Source of the DNA: Agapetus fuscipes
Lineage: Eukaryota; Arthropoda; Insecta; Trichoptera; Glossosomatidae
Assembly (NCBI GenBank): GCA_951799405.1
Contig: OX637344.1
Coordinates: forward strand, 16,802,001 to 16,866,000
Reading direction: 5' to 3'
Length of the DNA: 64,000 bases
Numbering within the stretch: the stretch's first letter is position 1; every line of letters begins with the position of its first letter. Below, piece after piece: positions 31,697 to 44,555 of this stretch. The notes beneath the pieces are model-generated. The model was not told where the DNA came from. It did no database searches and was given only the letters and a program-made list of their open reading frames with translations. The position numbers and the translations under genes are program-made.

Positions 31697-33791
31697 TCTT
31701 ATATATAAAAAAGGAGAGGGTATTTGCGTCTGTTTTTTTCGAATTTGCAAAAATGTTTTTCCAACAAGTGTTTCTATTGACGGACTGGACTAAACCTCAT
31801 ATCCAGAATTTTTGGTGTTTGTTTGTTTGTTTGTATATTTGTACCACTATAGGCGCCCAGACCGTTCGCAGCACGATGCTGCTATTTTGCAGATCCCCAT
31901 AAAATGCTCAAACTTAAACAACTGTCAGGGTCCGGATGACGTCACGTGCATATTTCGTATACCTGCGATACAGACAGAAAATTGAAATCTTGCCGCTGGC
32001 GGCCATTTTAAATTTACAGGCTTGATATTCGAAACAGTCATGTCTTTTAGTAATTCAAACAACTTTTGGACGAAACTTTTTCGCAAAAAGTAAATTCTTC
32101 AATCAAAATTTGTAAATACCTACATAGAAAAAAATACAAAACAATATCTTTCAGTTGGCACAACGGGCGCATGCATTAAGTTGGAACAATAAAATTGAGC
32201 GTGCCACTTAAACATAAAGAGACTTAAGTATTTTCAAAAGTACAACAAAATACATGAAGGATTAAGAGTAGCTGCAATACATTTTTTTTTGGTTTCTCTA
32301 ATAATCAGAGGTCTGCTGGCGTCCATTTTGAATTTTGGAGGTTAACTTTTACATTTTTGAGTTTGTTTCGATTATGTCAACAACTTTCGAAAGATTTTTT
32401 TTTTCAATGGCAATATTTTTCTAACAAAACATTAAAATACCTAATTCTTCACAAAGTCATTTTCTTTCTTGAGGCTATTGTTTTATATACATTGTGTGTG
32501 AGGTAAATAGGCGTATACTTTTGACCAATGAAATCCATAATTGTTTTATACCAACATGCCTTATGTACTGTACAGCCAATGAAATGTTGGTTTCGCGACA
32601 AAATGGTGGAAAATTAAAAAAATATTTTCTATCGACCAATCAAACACAAAAATCTCTTATATAATATGTACCTATATACTGACATGTTATATACTTCAAC
32701 AGCCAATCACATAACATTACCGTCTTTGTAATTGTGGAAAATTTAAAGAGTGGATTTATATGCCAAAAAAAATGTAAAATAATCCTTTTAATAAAAAATC
32801 AAAAATGGTCAAAAATAAAAAATGTAGGTACACAACTTAAAAAAAAAAACAAAAATCAAAAAGAATTTCGGGTTACAGAAAAAAACTTTTAACACAGAAA
32901 AAAACGCAAAATCAAAATTTAAACAAAAAAATGAAATAAAATAACATGAAATCTATCATTAAAAAAAATTTAAACATAAAAAAAAGAAACACGAAATCAA
33001 ATATAAAAAAAAAAAACAAAATAAATAGTCGAAAAACATGAAATCAAAAATTAAAAAAAAAAAACTCAAAATCAAAAATTAATAAAAATTTGAAAAAAAA
33101 CGAAAAAAAAAATGAATTTTAAAATTGAAAAAAAAACCACAAAATCAAAAACTAATAAAAAAAAATGAAATAAAATCACATGAAATCTAACATTAAAAAA
33201 AACTTACAAAAAAAAAAAAAACACGAAATCAAATATTACAAAAAAAAACAAATTAATAATCGAAAAACATGAAATCAAAAATAAAAAAAAATTTGAAAAA
33301 AAATGAATTTTAAAATTGAAAAAAAAAACCGCAAAATCAAAAACTAATAAAAAAATATGAAATAAAATAACATGAAATCTAACATTAAAAAAAACTTACA
33401 ACAACAACAAAAATAAAGAAATACGTAATCAAATATTTAAGAAAAACAAATTAAAAAAAAATTACCGAAAAACATAAACATGAACCAAAACTTGAATTTA
33501 AAAGAATTTTAAAATTAAACAAAAAAACAGAAAATACAAAAAAACATGAAATCAAAAATTTTAAAATAAAATAACATGAAATTCATCCTTACCAAAAAAT
33601 TACAACAATAGAAACGGGAAATTACAAAAATTAAAAACTAATTTTGAAAATAACTAATAGAAAAACATGAAAAAAAAACGAAGCATTCAATTAAATAAAG
33701 AACATAAGGGCAAAAAATTATGGCGAAGCTAGACTAACCAGTCCGGAGGGCCTAGCAGCCAACCGTGCGAGAGCGCGGTTTGGTCTGCTAG
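31697..33791 (+). mobile_element. Helitron-type element 3, with A-rich expansion
   Basis: Same ends as element 1. Its second half is replaced by A-rich low-complexity DNA (32770-33710). CRE/E-box composite at 31937-31948. Confidence 0.72.
32770..33710 (+). repeat. A-rich low-complexity array inside Helitron 3
   Basis: Degenerate repeats of the type acatgaaatcaaaaatt with A-runs. A longer period of roughly 190-235 bp is visible from the recurring gaaataaaat(a/c)acatgaa blocks near 32930, 33170 and 33360. Confidence 0.7.
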
Positions 33792-35549
33792 TCTTATATA
33801 TAAAAAAGGAAGGGGTATTTGCGTCTGTTTTTTTCGAATTTGCAAAAATGTTTTTCTACAAAGTGTTTCTATTGACAAACTGAACTAACGCTGTGTTCCA
33901 GAATTTTTGGTGTTTGTTTGTTTGTATATTTGTACCATTATAGGCGCCCAGACCGTTCGCAGCACGATGCTGAAATTTTGCACACCCCCATAAAGTGTTA
34001 GTGGCTAACCAACTGTTAGGGTCCGAATGACGTCACGTGCATATTTCGCATACCTGCGATACAGACTCAAAATTGAAATCTTGCCGCTGGCGGCCATTTT
34101 GAATTTACAGACTTGATATTCGAAACGGTCATGCCTCTCAGTAATTTTAACAACTTTTGAAAGAAACTTTTTCGCAAAAAGTAAATTCTTCAAACTAAAT
34201 TTGTAAATACCTACATAGAAAAAAATAATAACTTTCAGGTGGCACAACGGGCGCATGCATAAAGTTGGAACATTGAAATTAGGCATGGTATCTGCACATA
34301 AACAGACTTAAATATTTTCAAAAGAACAACGAAATACATGAAGGATTAAGAGTAGCTGCGATACATTTTTTTTGGTTTCTTCAATATTTAACATTCTCCT
34401 GGCGTTCATTTTACAAGTCTGAAGGTTTTTCCTCAATGATTAATTTGTTTTTGCTTATGTCAACATTTTTTGAAAGAAAACTTTTTTCAATGACAATTTT
34501 TTCCAACAAAATTTTGAAAAACCTGATTTTCACAAAAAAAAGTCAAATTTATAAGTAAAAAAATCAACTGATTTGATGCTACACAAACAATTATAATTAA
34601 GCGAAATGTAATGATATGTAATAGGACAATCCCGCCAAGTATATATTTTGCATACCCGCGATACCAACTAAAAAAATACATTGCTCTGCAGGCGGCCATT
34701 TTGGATGTCTAGGTCCCAAACTCGAATTTTAAATGCATTTTAGTAAACCCCATAAATGTTGGAAGAAATTTTTTTGTTACGGCAAATTTCTTTGAACAAA
34801 TATTTAAAAAGTAAAATTTCATACAAAGTGTCTTATTATATAAAAATAAAAAAAGTTAAAAAGTTTTTTTTTTTTTAATTTTCAAAAGTCATTTTTTTCT
34901 TAGAGTTCTGTCGATGGGTCGAACGTTTTCCCATACTTAGATTTTTTGTAGATTGTGAGTTTAGGCATTTTAAGGTATCTTCAGGTACCAAGCAGTATCA
35001 GACACTAAAATATCGTGAAAACTATCACAACCAGTTTTAAGATGTCAAAAGATAATTTATAGCAGGACGAGCAGTTTGAAGGCATTTCATGACAATACTG
35101 GAACAATCTAGAAATAAAAGCACCAGTACCAACAAAACAATGCCGTATGGCAAACGCAGTCATGTTTCATGCCACTATAAGACAATTGCAAGCAACACAG
35201 GTACGCTTAAGATACTATTACCAGCAAAACGAAAAAGAGCAGAAAAGACAAGTTATACACTTAAATGGTAATGAACGGGTCGAGAATCATTAAAAACCAA
35301 CCCCAGAAAATTAAAGAGCAGAAATAAAAAGCAGGATAAAGACTTCAGCACCTGCACAACAATAGGAAGTAGCACGATCAGGCCTGGGATTCTACCATAA
35401 AATTGTCCACTTTTTGTTGTTGTTGTTGGTCAGTTCTCATGTATCTTTTAAAAATCAAAGCAAGGGTAAAGTGTGCTGGCGAAGCCGGACTTTAAACTGC
35501 CCGTAGGGCCTAGCAGCCAACCGTGCGAGAGCGCGGTTTGGTCTGCTAG
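33792..35549 (+). mobile_element. Helitron-type element 4
   Basis: Starts tcttatatataaaaaaggaa and ends with the hairpin and CTAG at 35549. Close to element 1 over its whole length. CRE/E-box composite at 34028-34039. Confidence 0.75.
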
Positions 35550-38500
35550 TCCCTTATCTTTATAAAATGCAACGGCCTCCCCATACAAAATAGTTGTGCG
35601 TTAATGGCATTCAAACTGAAGAACTCCTAAACAGATGCACGTCATATTCACAACAAATATTGTTCAGGACTTGGGATGTGCTTCCTCATCATTAGTAGAT
35701 TTTAAATTGTTGTTTTTTAAATAAATAAACATGATCAATCACAACACCTTTTTATGTAAAACCTATGCGAGAAACAAAACTCATTTTGACATTCGAATTT
35801 CAAATAAATTGCCAGCACTTCAACATAGGCTTCAAAGTTGCCATCGTTGCCATTGCCAAGTCGATTCTTTTTCGGTTGAATTCCGTTGAGTACCTACCTA
35901 TATTCTTTATTTATTTCAAAATTATACTTCAACCAGTTATAACATGTATTTTTTAGAAATAATGACGATCGATTCGGTCAACTTTTTATATGAAACCGTA
36001 CTTATTGCGGCATTTAATTTTTTTAAAGTATTATTTTACAATATACAATCTAAGTTGCATAGACGCATTAACATTTATAATTCATATTCAATGCACTCCT
36101 CTTCGGAGACACGAGTGACTTTGCGCTTACAAATGCTGCATGTGTATTTACAAATAAAAATTTCAGCCTCTCATGACCATAAGCCCTGCAACTTTTGCTG
36201 ACCTTTTCAGAAACAGGGGACACATTTGTTAAGTGAACCCATTTATGCGATATGGGTGGTAAGCCTCATACTAACCCTTAAGTCAAGGAATTTGAGTTTG
36301 AAAAATCCTTAAACAACGGTAATCTTAATTTATAATCTAAAGTTGCAAAAAAAGTTATTTGATGATTCAAATTGAATGCACGCCCACAAACTGGCAAATG
36401 TCATTTCACGCTAACATATAGTTGTGGCGCTTGATTTTTTTTAAATATTAGAATATATAATCTAAGTTGCACAGATACAATAACTTTTATAATTCATACT
36501 CAATGCATGCCCCCCTGGAGACACGAGTGGGTACGCGCTTATTAATGCTGCATGTGAACTTACAAATTAAAATTAAGGCCTCTAATGAACATAAGCCCTG
36601 CAACTTTGGCCAACCTTTTCAAAAACAGGGGGAACATTTGTCAAGTGAACCATTTTTTGCGATATGGGTATTCAGACTCATACTTACCTATAAGTAAAGG
36701 ATTTGAGTTTGAAAAATCCTTCAACAACGTTAAATTTAATTTATAATCTAAAGTTGCAAAAAAAGTTATTTGATGATTAAAATTGAATGCACGCCCACAA
36801 ACTGGCAAATGTCATTTCACGCTAACATATAGTTGTGGCACTTGATTTTTTTTTAAATATTAGAATATATAATCTAAGTTGCACAGATACAATAACTTTT
36901 ATAATTCATATTCAATGCATGCCCCCCTGGAGACATGAGTGGGTTCGCGCTTATAAATGCTGCATGTTAACTTACAAATTAAAATTAAGGCCTCTAATGA
37001 ACATAAGCCCTGCAACTTTTGCCAACCTTTTCAAAAACAGGGGAAACATTTGTCAAGTGAACCATTTTTTGCGATATGGGTATTCAAGCTCATACTTACC
37101 TATCCGTCAAGGATTTGAGTTTAAAAAATCCTTCAACAATGTTAAATTTAATTTATAATCTAAAGTTGCAAAAAAAGTTATTTGATGATTCAAATTGAAT
37201 GCACGCCCACAAACTGGCAAATGTCATTTCACGCTAACATTTAATTGTGGCACTTGATGTTTTTAATTTTAGAATATAAATCTAAGTTGCATACATACAT
37301 TTTATAATTCATATTCAATGCATGCCCCCAAGCAGACATGAGTGACTTTGCGCTTACAAATGCTGCATGTGTAATTACAAATAAAAATTTCAGCCTCTCA
37401 TAACCATAAGCCATGCAACTTTTGCCGACCTATTCAGAAACAGGGGGAACATTAGTTAAGTGAACCCATTTATGCGATATGGGTGGTAAGCCTCATACTA
37501 ACCCTTAGGTCAAGGAGTTTGGGTTTGAAAAATCCTTAAACAACGGTTATCTTAATTTATAATCTTAAGTTGCAAAAAGAGTTTTGATGATTCAAATACA
37601 ATGCACACCCACAAGCTGGCAAATGTTCTTTCACGCTAACATATAATTGTGGCACTTGATGTTTTTAATTTTAGAATATAAATCTAAGTTGCATACATAC
37701 ATTTTATAATTCATATTGAATGCATGCCCTCAAGCAGACATGAGTGAGTTTGCGCTTACAAACGCTGCATGTGTAATTACAAATAAAAATTTCAGCCTCT
37801 CTTGACAATAAGCCCTGCAATTTTGCCGACCTTTTCAGGAACAGAGAAACATTCCTTCAGTGAACATTTTTTTAGGTATGGGAGGTCAGCCTCATACCTC
37901 ATGCTTCATACAAGATACTCAGAACATGAAAGAACTAAATAACCCTTTTACCGCAATTTTTTTTTCAAATTACTTCTTAAAGCATTTAATTACTATGAAG
38001 TATTATTTTACAATATACAATCTAAGTTGCATAGACGCATTAACATTTATAATTCATATTCAATGCACTCCTCTTCGGAGACACGAGTGACTTTGCGCTT
38101 ACAAATGCTGCATGTGTATTTACAAATAAAAATTTCAGCCTCTCATGACCATAAGCCCTGCAACTTTTGCTGACCTTTTCAGAAACAGGGGACACATTTG
38201 TTAAGTGAACCCATTTATGCGATATGGGTGGTAAGCCTCATACTAACCCTTAAGTCAAGGAATTTGAGTTTGAAAAATCCTTAAACAACGGTAATCTTAA
38301 TTTATAATCTAAAGTTGCAAAAAAAGTTATTTGATGATTCAAATTGAATGCACGCCCACAAACTGGCAAATGTCATTTCACGCTAACATATAGTTGTGGC
38401 GCTTGATTTTTTTTAAATATTAGAATATATAATCTAAGTTGCACAGATACAATAACTTTTATAATTCATACTCAATGCATGCCCCCCTGGAGACACGAGT

Positions 38501-40061
38501 GGGTACGCGCTTATTAATGCTGCATGTGAACTTACAAATTAAAATTAAGGCCTCTAATGAACATAAGCCCTGCAACTTTGGCCAACCTTTTCAAAAACAG
38601 GGGGAACATTTGTCAAGTGAACCATTTTTTGCGATATGGGTATTCAGACTCATACTTACCTATAAGTAAAGGATTTGAGTTTGAAAAATCCTTCAACAAC
38701 GTTAAATTTAATTTATAATCTAAAGTTGCAAAAAAAGTTATTTGATGATTAAAATTGAATGCACGCCCACAAACTGGCAAATGTCATTTCACGCTAACAT
38801 ATAGTTGTGGCACTTGATTTTTTTTTAAATATTAGAATATATAATCTAAGTTGCACAGATACAATAACTTTTATAATTCATATTCAATGCATGCCCCCCT
38901 GGAGACATGAGTGGGTTCGCGCTTATAAATGCTGCATGTTAACTTACAAATTAAAATTAAGGCCTCTAATGAACATAAGCCCTGCAACTTTTGCCAACCT
39001 TTTCAAAAACAGGGGAAACATTTGTCAAGTGAACCATTTTTTGCGATATGGGTATTCAAGCTCATACTTACCTATCCGTCAAGGATTTGAGTTTAAAAAA
39101 TCCTTCAACAATGTTAAATTTAATTTATAATCTAAAGTTGCAAAAAAAGTTATTTGATGATTCAAATTGAATGCACGCCCACAAACTGGCAAATGTCATT
39201 TCACGCTAACATTTAATTGTGGCACTTGATGTTTTTAATTTTAGAATATAAATCTAAGTTGCATACATACATTTTATAATTCATATTCAATGCATGCCCC
39301 CAAGCAGACATGAGTGACTTTGCGCTTACAAATGCTGCATGTGTAATTACAAATAAAAATTTCAGCCTCTCATAACCATAAGCCATGCAACTTTTGCCGA
39401 CCTATTCAGAAACAGGGGGAACATTAGTTAAGTGAACCCATTTATGCGATATGGGTGGTAAGCCTCATACTAACCCTTAGGTCAAGGAGTTTGGGTTTGA
39501 AAAATCCTTAAACAACGGTTATCTTAATTTATAATCTTAAGTTGCAAAAAGAGTTTTGATGATTCAAATACAATGCACACCCACAAGCTGGCAAATGTTC
39601 TTTCACGCTAACATATAATTGTGGCACTTGATGTTTTTAATTTTAGAATATAAATCTAAGTTGCATACATACATTTTATAATTCATATTGAATGCATGCC
39701 CTCAAGCAGACATGAGTGAGTTTGCGCTTACAAACGCTGCATGTGTAATTACAAATAAAAATTTCAGCCTCTCTTGACAATAAGCCCTGCAATTTTGCCG
39801 ACCTTTTCAGGAACAGAGAAACATTCCTTCAGTGAACATTTTTTTAGGTATGGGAGGTCAGCCTCATACCTCATGCTTCATACAAGATACTCAGAACATG
39901 AAAGAACTAAATAACCCTTTTACCGCAATTTTTTTTTCAAATTACTTCTTAAAGCATTTAATTACTATGAAGGAGGTGTGAGGAAAAATTATTGCGAAGC
40001 CAGACTTACACTGCCCGAAGGGACTAGCAGACAACCGTGCGCAGCACGGTCAGTCTGCTAG
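35550..40061 (+). mobile_element. Helitron-type element 5, carrying a tandem array
   Basis: Begins TCCCTTATCTTTATAAAA immediately after element 4. It ends cagtctgctag with a perfect 7-bp hairpin (ACCGTGC-GCA-GCACGGT), followed by T. In the hairpin, the T.G pair of elements 1-4 is T-A here, a compensatory change. Terminal sequence gaagccagactt...gccc also matches elements 1-4. Most of it (36027-39970) is a tandem array. Whether 35550 is the true start is inferred from the TC and the direct junction. Confidence 0.6.
36027..39970 (+). repeat. Two identical 1972-bp units made of about 410-bp repeat-R-like monomers
   Basis: 36027-37998 and 37999-39970 are the same sequence, with no difference in the stretches compared. 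Each unit has five monomers starting with aatctaagttgca near 36049, 36461, 36872, 37279 and 37682 (spacing 403-412; last one short). Each monomer is a diverged reverse copy of repeat R followed by a truncated second start (aatctaaagttgcaaaaaa). Open frames here are by-products of the repeat. Confidence 0.85.
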
Positions 40062-40109
40062 TAACACTATAAAAATGTTACGAACTATGAGTTTGTGTGT
40101 ACCTACATG

Positions 40110-40169
40110 TAATAATAATATTAATATTAGGATGATTTATTTGGTGAACGTTGTTTTTGTGTGTATCAT
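40110..40169 (-). mobile_element. SINE-A tail 1 fragment
   Basis: attaggatgatttatttggt and tttttgtgtgtatca are the reverse of the SINE-A 3' end. Confidence 0.55.
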
Positions 40170-40410
40170 GTATGTCAGGTTGACCACCCATACTGTAAAA
40201 AATGGTTCATTTTGCCAATGTCACCCCTGTTTCAGGGAATGTCGGCAAGAGTTGCAGGGCTTATGTTCATTTGAGGTTTGGATTTTATTTGTAAGTACAC
40301 AATCACCATTTGTAAGCGCGAACTACACGTGTTTGTTTGTGGGCATACATCTGAGAGCTTTGAATGAATATATCCTTGCAACTTAGATTATAGATTATAG
40401 ATAGATAGAT
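40165..40410 (+). mobile_element. Repeat R
   Basis: gtcaggttgaccacccatac through gcaacttagattata, ending in a (TAGA)n tract. The variant with agcgcgaactacacgtgttt, nearly identical to 9430-9680. Confidence 0.75.
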
Positions 40411-40412
40411 AG

Positions 40413-40791
40413 ATCACACCTCAAGAGCCCTCTGCGAGCTTGGTCGTCGCTGTAGAAAGCGCCAATTCTCAAGCAAGACCCAGTTGTTGTAAGGTTGGAT
40501 GGTCCTTTCAGTGACCGATCTTTGGTAAATGGATATGCATTTTTTAACCCAGCGAAGAGCACATTTGGAAATATAAATGGTATACTTTTTGTGCTCCGCC
40601 GGGATTTGAATCCACAACCTTACATTTACGAGTCCGAAGTGTTGCCACTGGACTACGGACCGGTCCAAGAAATGCCAACAGCAAGCGGTGTACCTGAGCG
40701 GTCACCCATGCAGGTAGCATTCGCGCCCAATGTTGCTTAACTTCGGTGATCTAATGAGAACCGGTGCTTTCAACATGGTATCGCCGTTGAC
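40413..40791 (-). mobile_element. SINE-A, full: 5S head + tRNA module + tail 1
   Basis: Reverse orientation. The 5S-like head occupies 40674-40791 (118 nt; gttgcttaacttcggtga is the A-box region). The tRNA-like module is at about 40590-40670 (box B region gggatttgaatcc on plus). Tail 1 ends cacacctcaagagcc at 40413. Confidence 0.82.
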
Positions 40792-40799
40792 GTGGCACG

Positions 40800-41145
40800 T
40801 TGGGGTTAATCAAACAATCTGGAAGTGTTACGAAAAATCTATTATAGAAGTATGTAAAAGAATCTAGAACATGCAAGAATCGTCTCTTTCGTACCTATGT
40901 AAACGAGCCACAATGGTGCGGAGGGCAAAGACGCTTGAAGCGTTGAGTCGATATAGGCAGAGCCAGAAAAAGTTCTCAGTTCTGTGTAACCGATATTATT
41001 ATCTAAAATAAATCCTTTTAAATAAATAAATTGCAATTTATAAAATGTTGCAGTTAAATGAATTGCAGTTTAAGCAAAAAGAACCCAAGTAAAATCATAA
41101 CAATAACTAGTAAATTAAAGGTTCTTTGTTATTTGAGAATATAAG
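40800..41145 (+). repeat. LTR-like repeat fragment
   Basis: The end (aaataaattgcaatttat, gaacccaagtaaaatcataa) matches the ends of 47495-47885 and 60600-60953. The middle (gaacatgcaagaatcgtc) resembles 6165-6190. Confidence 0.45.
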
Positions 41146-41418
41146 CAATAATACAGGAGTTGCAAAGTTTATGTTCATGTGAGGTTTGGTTTCTTTTGTA
41201 AGTACAAGTACGAGTAAGCATCGCTGACTCCCATGCTGTAAAAAAAACAGTTTGGTCAATGCCACCCTGATTTCAGGGAAACGTGGCGTAAAGTTTGGTT
41301 TATTGTGTAAAAACACTTGCTGTAAGTATAAGCGCGAGCTGGCGTTGCCTGCCTGTGGGTGTGCATTAAATACAAACCTTAAATGCGTATATATCTATAC
41401 AAATTAGATTATCGATTA
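41146..41418 (+). mobile_element. Repeat R, strongly diverged
   Basis: Retains ctcccatgctgtaaaa, tttcagggaaacgtgg, aagcgcgagctgg and the terminal aattagattatcgattata. Confidence 0.5.
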
Positions 41419-41890
41419 TAGACTATCCAAAGACATAATAAAAGGAGAGCTTGTATAAAGAAGGTCATGACTCTGGATGAAATAAAAGAAGTATGCAAGG
41501 ACGGAAAGAAATGGCGGTTGATCTGTAATGTTGGCGGCTAGGGTTTATTAAATTGGAATTTGTTTTCTGTTTAAGTTTTGATGTCCATAGATATTATTAT
41601 TTATTGATTTAAAAAATGTAATTTGTTGTGTATGTTCCTTGACTTAAGGGTTTGTATGTGGCTGACCACCCATGCTGTAGAAAATGGATCATTTTGCCAA
41701 TGCCACCCCTGTTTCAGGGAATGTCGGCAAGAGTTGCAGTGTCTATGTTCATTTGAGATTTGGGTTTTTATGTTGTAGGTTCACATGCGGCATCTACAAC
41801 GGCGAAGTTATACCTACGTGTTTGCTTGTGAGAATGCATTTAATGTGAATCCCCAATGTTACATATCTTTGCAACTTAGATTAGATTAGA
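41419..41890 (+). pseudogene. RTE-like LINE 3' end with repeat R
   Basis: ACIKKVMTLDEIKEVCKDGK followed by KWRLICNVGG and a stop, about 110 bp of spacer, then repeat R ending cttagattagattagatta. The clearest case of coding end, stop and repeat R in one piece. Confidence 0.78.
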
Positions 41891-42600
41891 TTAAACACTA
41901 AGAAGGCTTTTTATAAAACAGGTGGGGTCTTCTCCAAAAGGGATTTTTTTACAGAATGGGTGGCCAGCCTCACACCAATCCATTAGTTACAGAATGGGAT
42001 GCAATAAAAGTTGTTCATTACAATATATCAATTACGAGAAATCAGCCTCAAGTGTTCGCGATCTCCATATAAAGTGAGCTTTGCGAGTGTTCGGTCAGAA
42101 TGCTCGCCCTAATCTCGATTCCTCGTGTTGGAAATTTGGTCACTGTGTGCGTTTAAATAGGGGTGAGAATGGCTTGCCACAAATTGCGAACACACTGAGC
42201 GAGCGATCGACCCCAAGGCCAAAGAGATGGATAGTGTGAAAGCAAGCCTTACTACAGTTTAAAATAAAGTGCCGTTATTTATAATCTAAGTTGCAAAGAT
42301 ATCGCACGCTTAATAATAAAGAGAAATAACTCGAAAATTGGGAAAATAGAGATTTTGTAATAAAACGCAAGAACAATGCAAGAAGAATAGGTAGAATGCG
42401 ACAGCCTTTCAATTTGGACGAATATGACCGAGATAAAACATCGGCCGCCTTTTTCATCCCATACAAGTTGTACTGGGTGTCTGAACTTTAAACGTGATTT
42501 CCCAACATTCTTGTTTTTTGAGTTATTGCTCTTTATTATTAAACGTGCGATATATTAACATTCAAGATTCTTACGAAATTCATGCCAAAAAAAAAAACTG
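41891..42600. other. No gene seen; repeat-R scrap
   Basis: A short repeat-R start (taatctaagttgcaaagata) lies at about 42277-42300. The rest is unrecognised. Confidence 0.45.
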
Positions 42601-42604
42601 AATC

Positions 42605-42845
42605 TATCTAGGTATAATCTATAATCTAAGCTGCAAAGATATGTTAACATTTAAGGCTAATATGAAATGCATGCCTACAGACAGGCACATGTAGGTTCGC
42701 GCCTACACATTCTGCATGTGTGCATACAAATAAACAAAACCTCACATGAACATAAGCCTTGCAAATCCTGCCGCCGTTCCCTGAACCGGGGTGGCATTGT
42801 CAAAAGTGAACCGATTTTAGCACGGGTGGTCAGCCTCATACCATC
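42605..42845 (-). mobile_element. Repeat R
   Basis: ataatctaagctgcaaagat through cacgggtggtcagcctcata in reverse orientation. Confidence 0.7.
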
Positions 42846-42879
42846 TCGAATGAAAATAAGCCTTGCAACTTTTGCACCG

Positions 42880-43040
42880 ACCTTCTCTTTAAAATAGTGG
42901 TCAAAGAGGTAAGCAAGGATAGAAAAAATAGAGGCAAATCTGCAGAGGCTATGGCCTCCCCTAGCGAAATGGTAACAGAGTTACAGTTAAAGTTTACAGT
43001 TTCAGTTACGGTAACAGTTACAGTTACATTGTCAAAGTAA
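42880..43040 (+). mobile_element. RTE-like LINE 3' end, (GTTACA)n type
   Basis: gaggtaagcaaggatagaaa recalls the EVCKDRK coding end. It is followed by tctgcagaggctatggcc and an imperfect cagttacggtaacagttaca tract. Confidence 0.6.
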
Positions 43041-43214
43041 ACCATTATTTACAGTACGAATGGTCGGCGTCATACGAATATATTATAAAAGCCAACAAAC
43101 GCATATTTTGTATTTTTTGAAAATCGATAAAAATATTGTTGACGTCTACCTGTGCTACGCACAGTTGTGGTTCTAGCAGTTCCAACCAACGGTCGGTTAT
43201 CTCAACTATAGCTT

Positions 43215-43725
43215 TGAACATGATACGGGTTGGCATGCGGATAATTACCCATGCTGCATAAAATGGTTCACGTCACCCATGTTTCAGGGAAGGCCGGCGA
43301 GAGTTGCAGGGTGTGTGTTCATTTGAGCTTTGGGTTTTTATATTGTTATTGTTCCTTGACTTATAGGTCGGTATGCAGCTGACCACCCATACTGTAAAAA
43401 ATGGTTCACTTTGCCAATGTCACCCCTGTTTCAGGGAAGGACGGCAAGAGTTGCAGGGCTTATGTTGATTTGAGATACGGTTTTTATATTTTAGGTCCAA
43501 ATGCGGCATGTGTTAGCGCGAAATTATACATGTCTGCTTGTGGGAATGCATTTAATATAAATCTTAAATGATATATTTATTTGCAGCTTACATAGATTAG
43601 ATTAGATTAATCCACATGCGGCATGTTTAAGCTCAAACTAATGTATACGTACCTGCTTGTGAAAATGCATTTAATGTGAATCCTTAATGTTACATGTCTT
43701 TGCAACTAAGATTAGATTAGACTGT
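43215..43725 (+). mobile_element. Three repeat-R copies in a row (two partial)
   Basis: 43215-43350 (5' half), 43350-43608 (complete, tail agattagattagatta) and 43612-43725 (3' half, tail aagattagattagac). The first two are joined at ttatattgttattgttcctt. Confidence 0.65.
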
Positions 43726-44555
43726 TTAACAGGTACTTTAATTACCATGTCATTAAGATGATGTCTCTTGGACCCAATCGTAATCAAAATATCATCTGAC
43801 AATAGAACCTGTGATTTTTAAACGTAAGACTACACTATTTTTAATTATATTATATAGTAAATACACTTTGTTACTCTATATTTTACATTGAAAAAATAAA
43901 ACTAGGTGTACTTATGAGTTTTTTCTCAAAAATTGTAATGGCGGATTCGGAACGGATCGATGCTCATTTTTTTCGCTCAGAGTGCTTGTTGCTCATCTGC
44001 CGGCTGGTATGGATCGCAAGGGGAGGTTACGTCACGCTTTGGGCGCTACGGGGGGTGGGAGGTCGTTTTAAGGTGGGGTATTCGGGGGCGTTCGGGGGGC
44101 ATTCGGGGAGGTCCGTAGCCCCACATGGCCCAGCTTGTAAAAAACCGATCCAGCTCCGAATACAAGACAACTTTTGCAATTCCCGACAATTGATGGTAAT
44201 CAGCAATAACTGACTCTGAATAACAATTACTTTTTATTCTCTTTCCATTTTTATATTATGTTCATTACTATTCTTCATTTTTACACAACTTTTTTCTCTT
44301 TTCATTTTTATATTATGTTCATTACCTACTATTCTTCATTTTAACATCAATTTTTACAAATATTTAAAAAAAAAAAAAAATTCAATTTTTACATATTTTT
44401 TTTTGCAAGATGTGATTATATTTTTATATATAGACGTACCTACTCATAATTTTAATAGCGATTTCTCCTAGAGTTTTTTTTAATTAGAATTTTGTATCCT
44501 ATATTTGTTTTCATGCTTCTACATGTTAGTATCTATATATTTGTGATGTAAGAAA
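43726..44555. other. No clear gene; GC-rich patch at 43990-44130
   Basis: An open frame begins ATGGCGGATTCGG at 43938 inside a longer frame to 44213. Its middle is a G-rich, Gly-rich run without recognised domain. It could be a promoter/5' UTR or part of an element. The rest is AT-rich. Confidence 0.35.

Noticed and set aside
36467..37158. Open frames of 76 and 107 codons, each repeated exactly 1972 bp later
   Set aside because: They are translations of the tandem repeat; frames are not kept between monomers.
36027..39970. CRISPR-like array of direct repeats
   Set aside because: Units are about 410 bp without short repeat/unique spacer structure, in a eukaryotic sequence; it is a satellite-like tandem repeat.
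43914..44213. 99-codon frame over the GC-rich patch
   Set aside because: Gly-rich translation of a G-rich run, no recognisable domain; kept only as a note.
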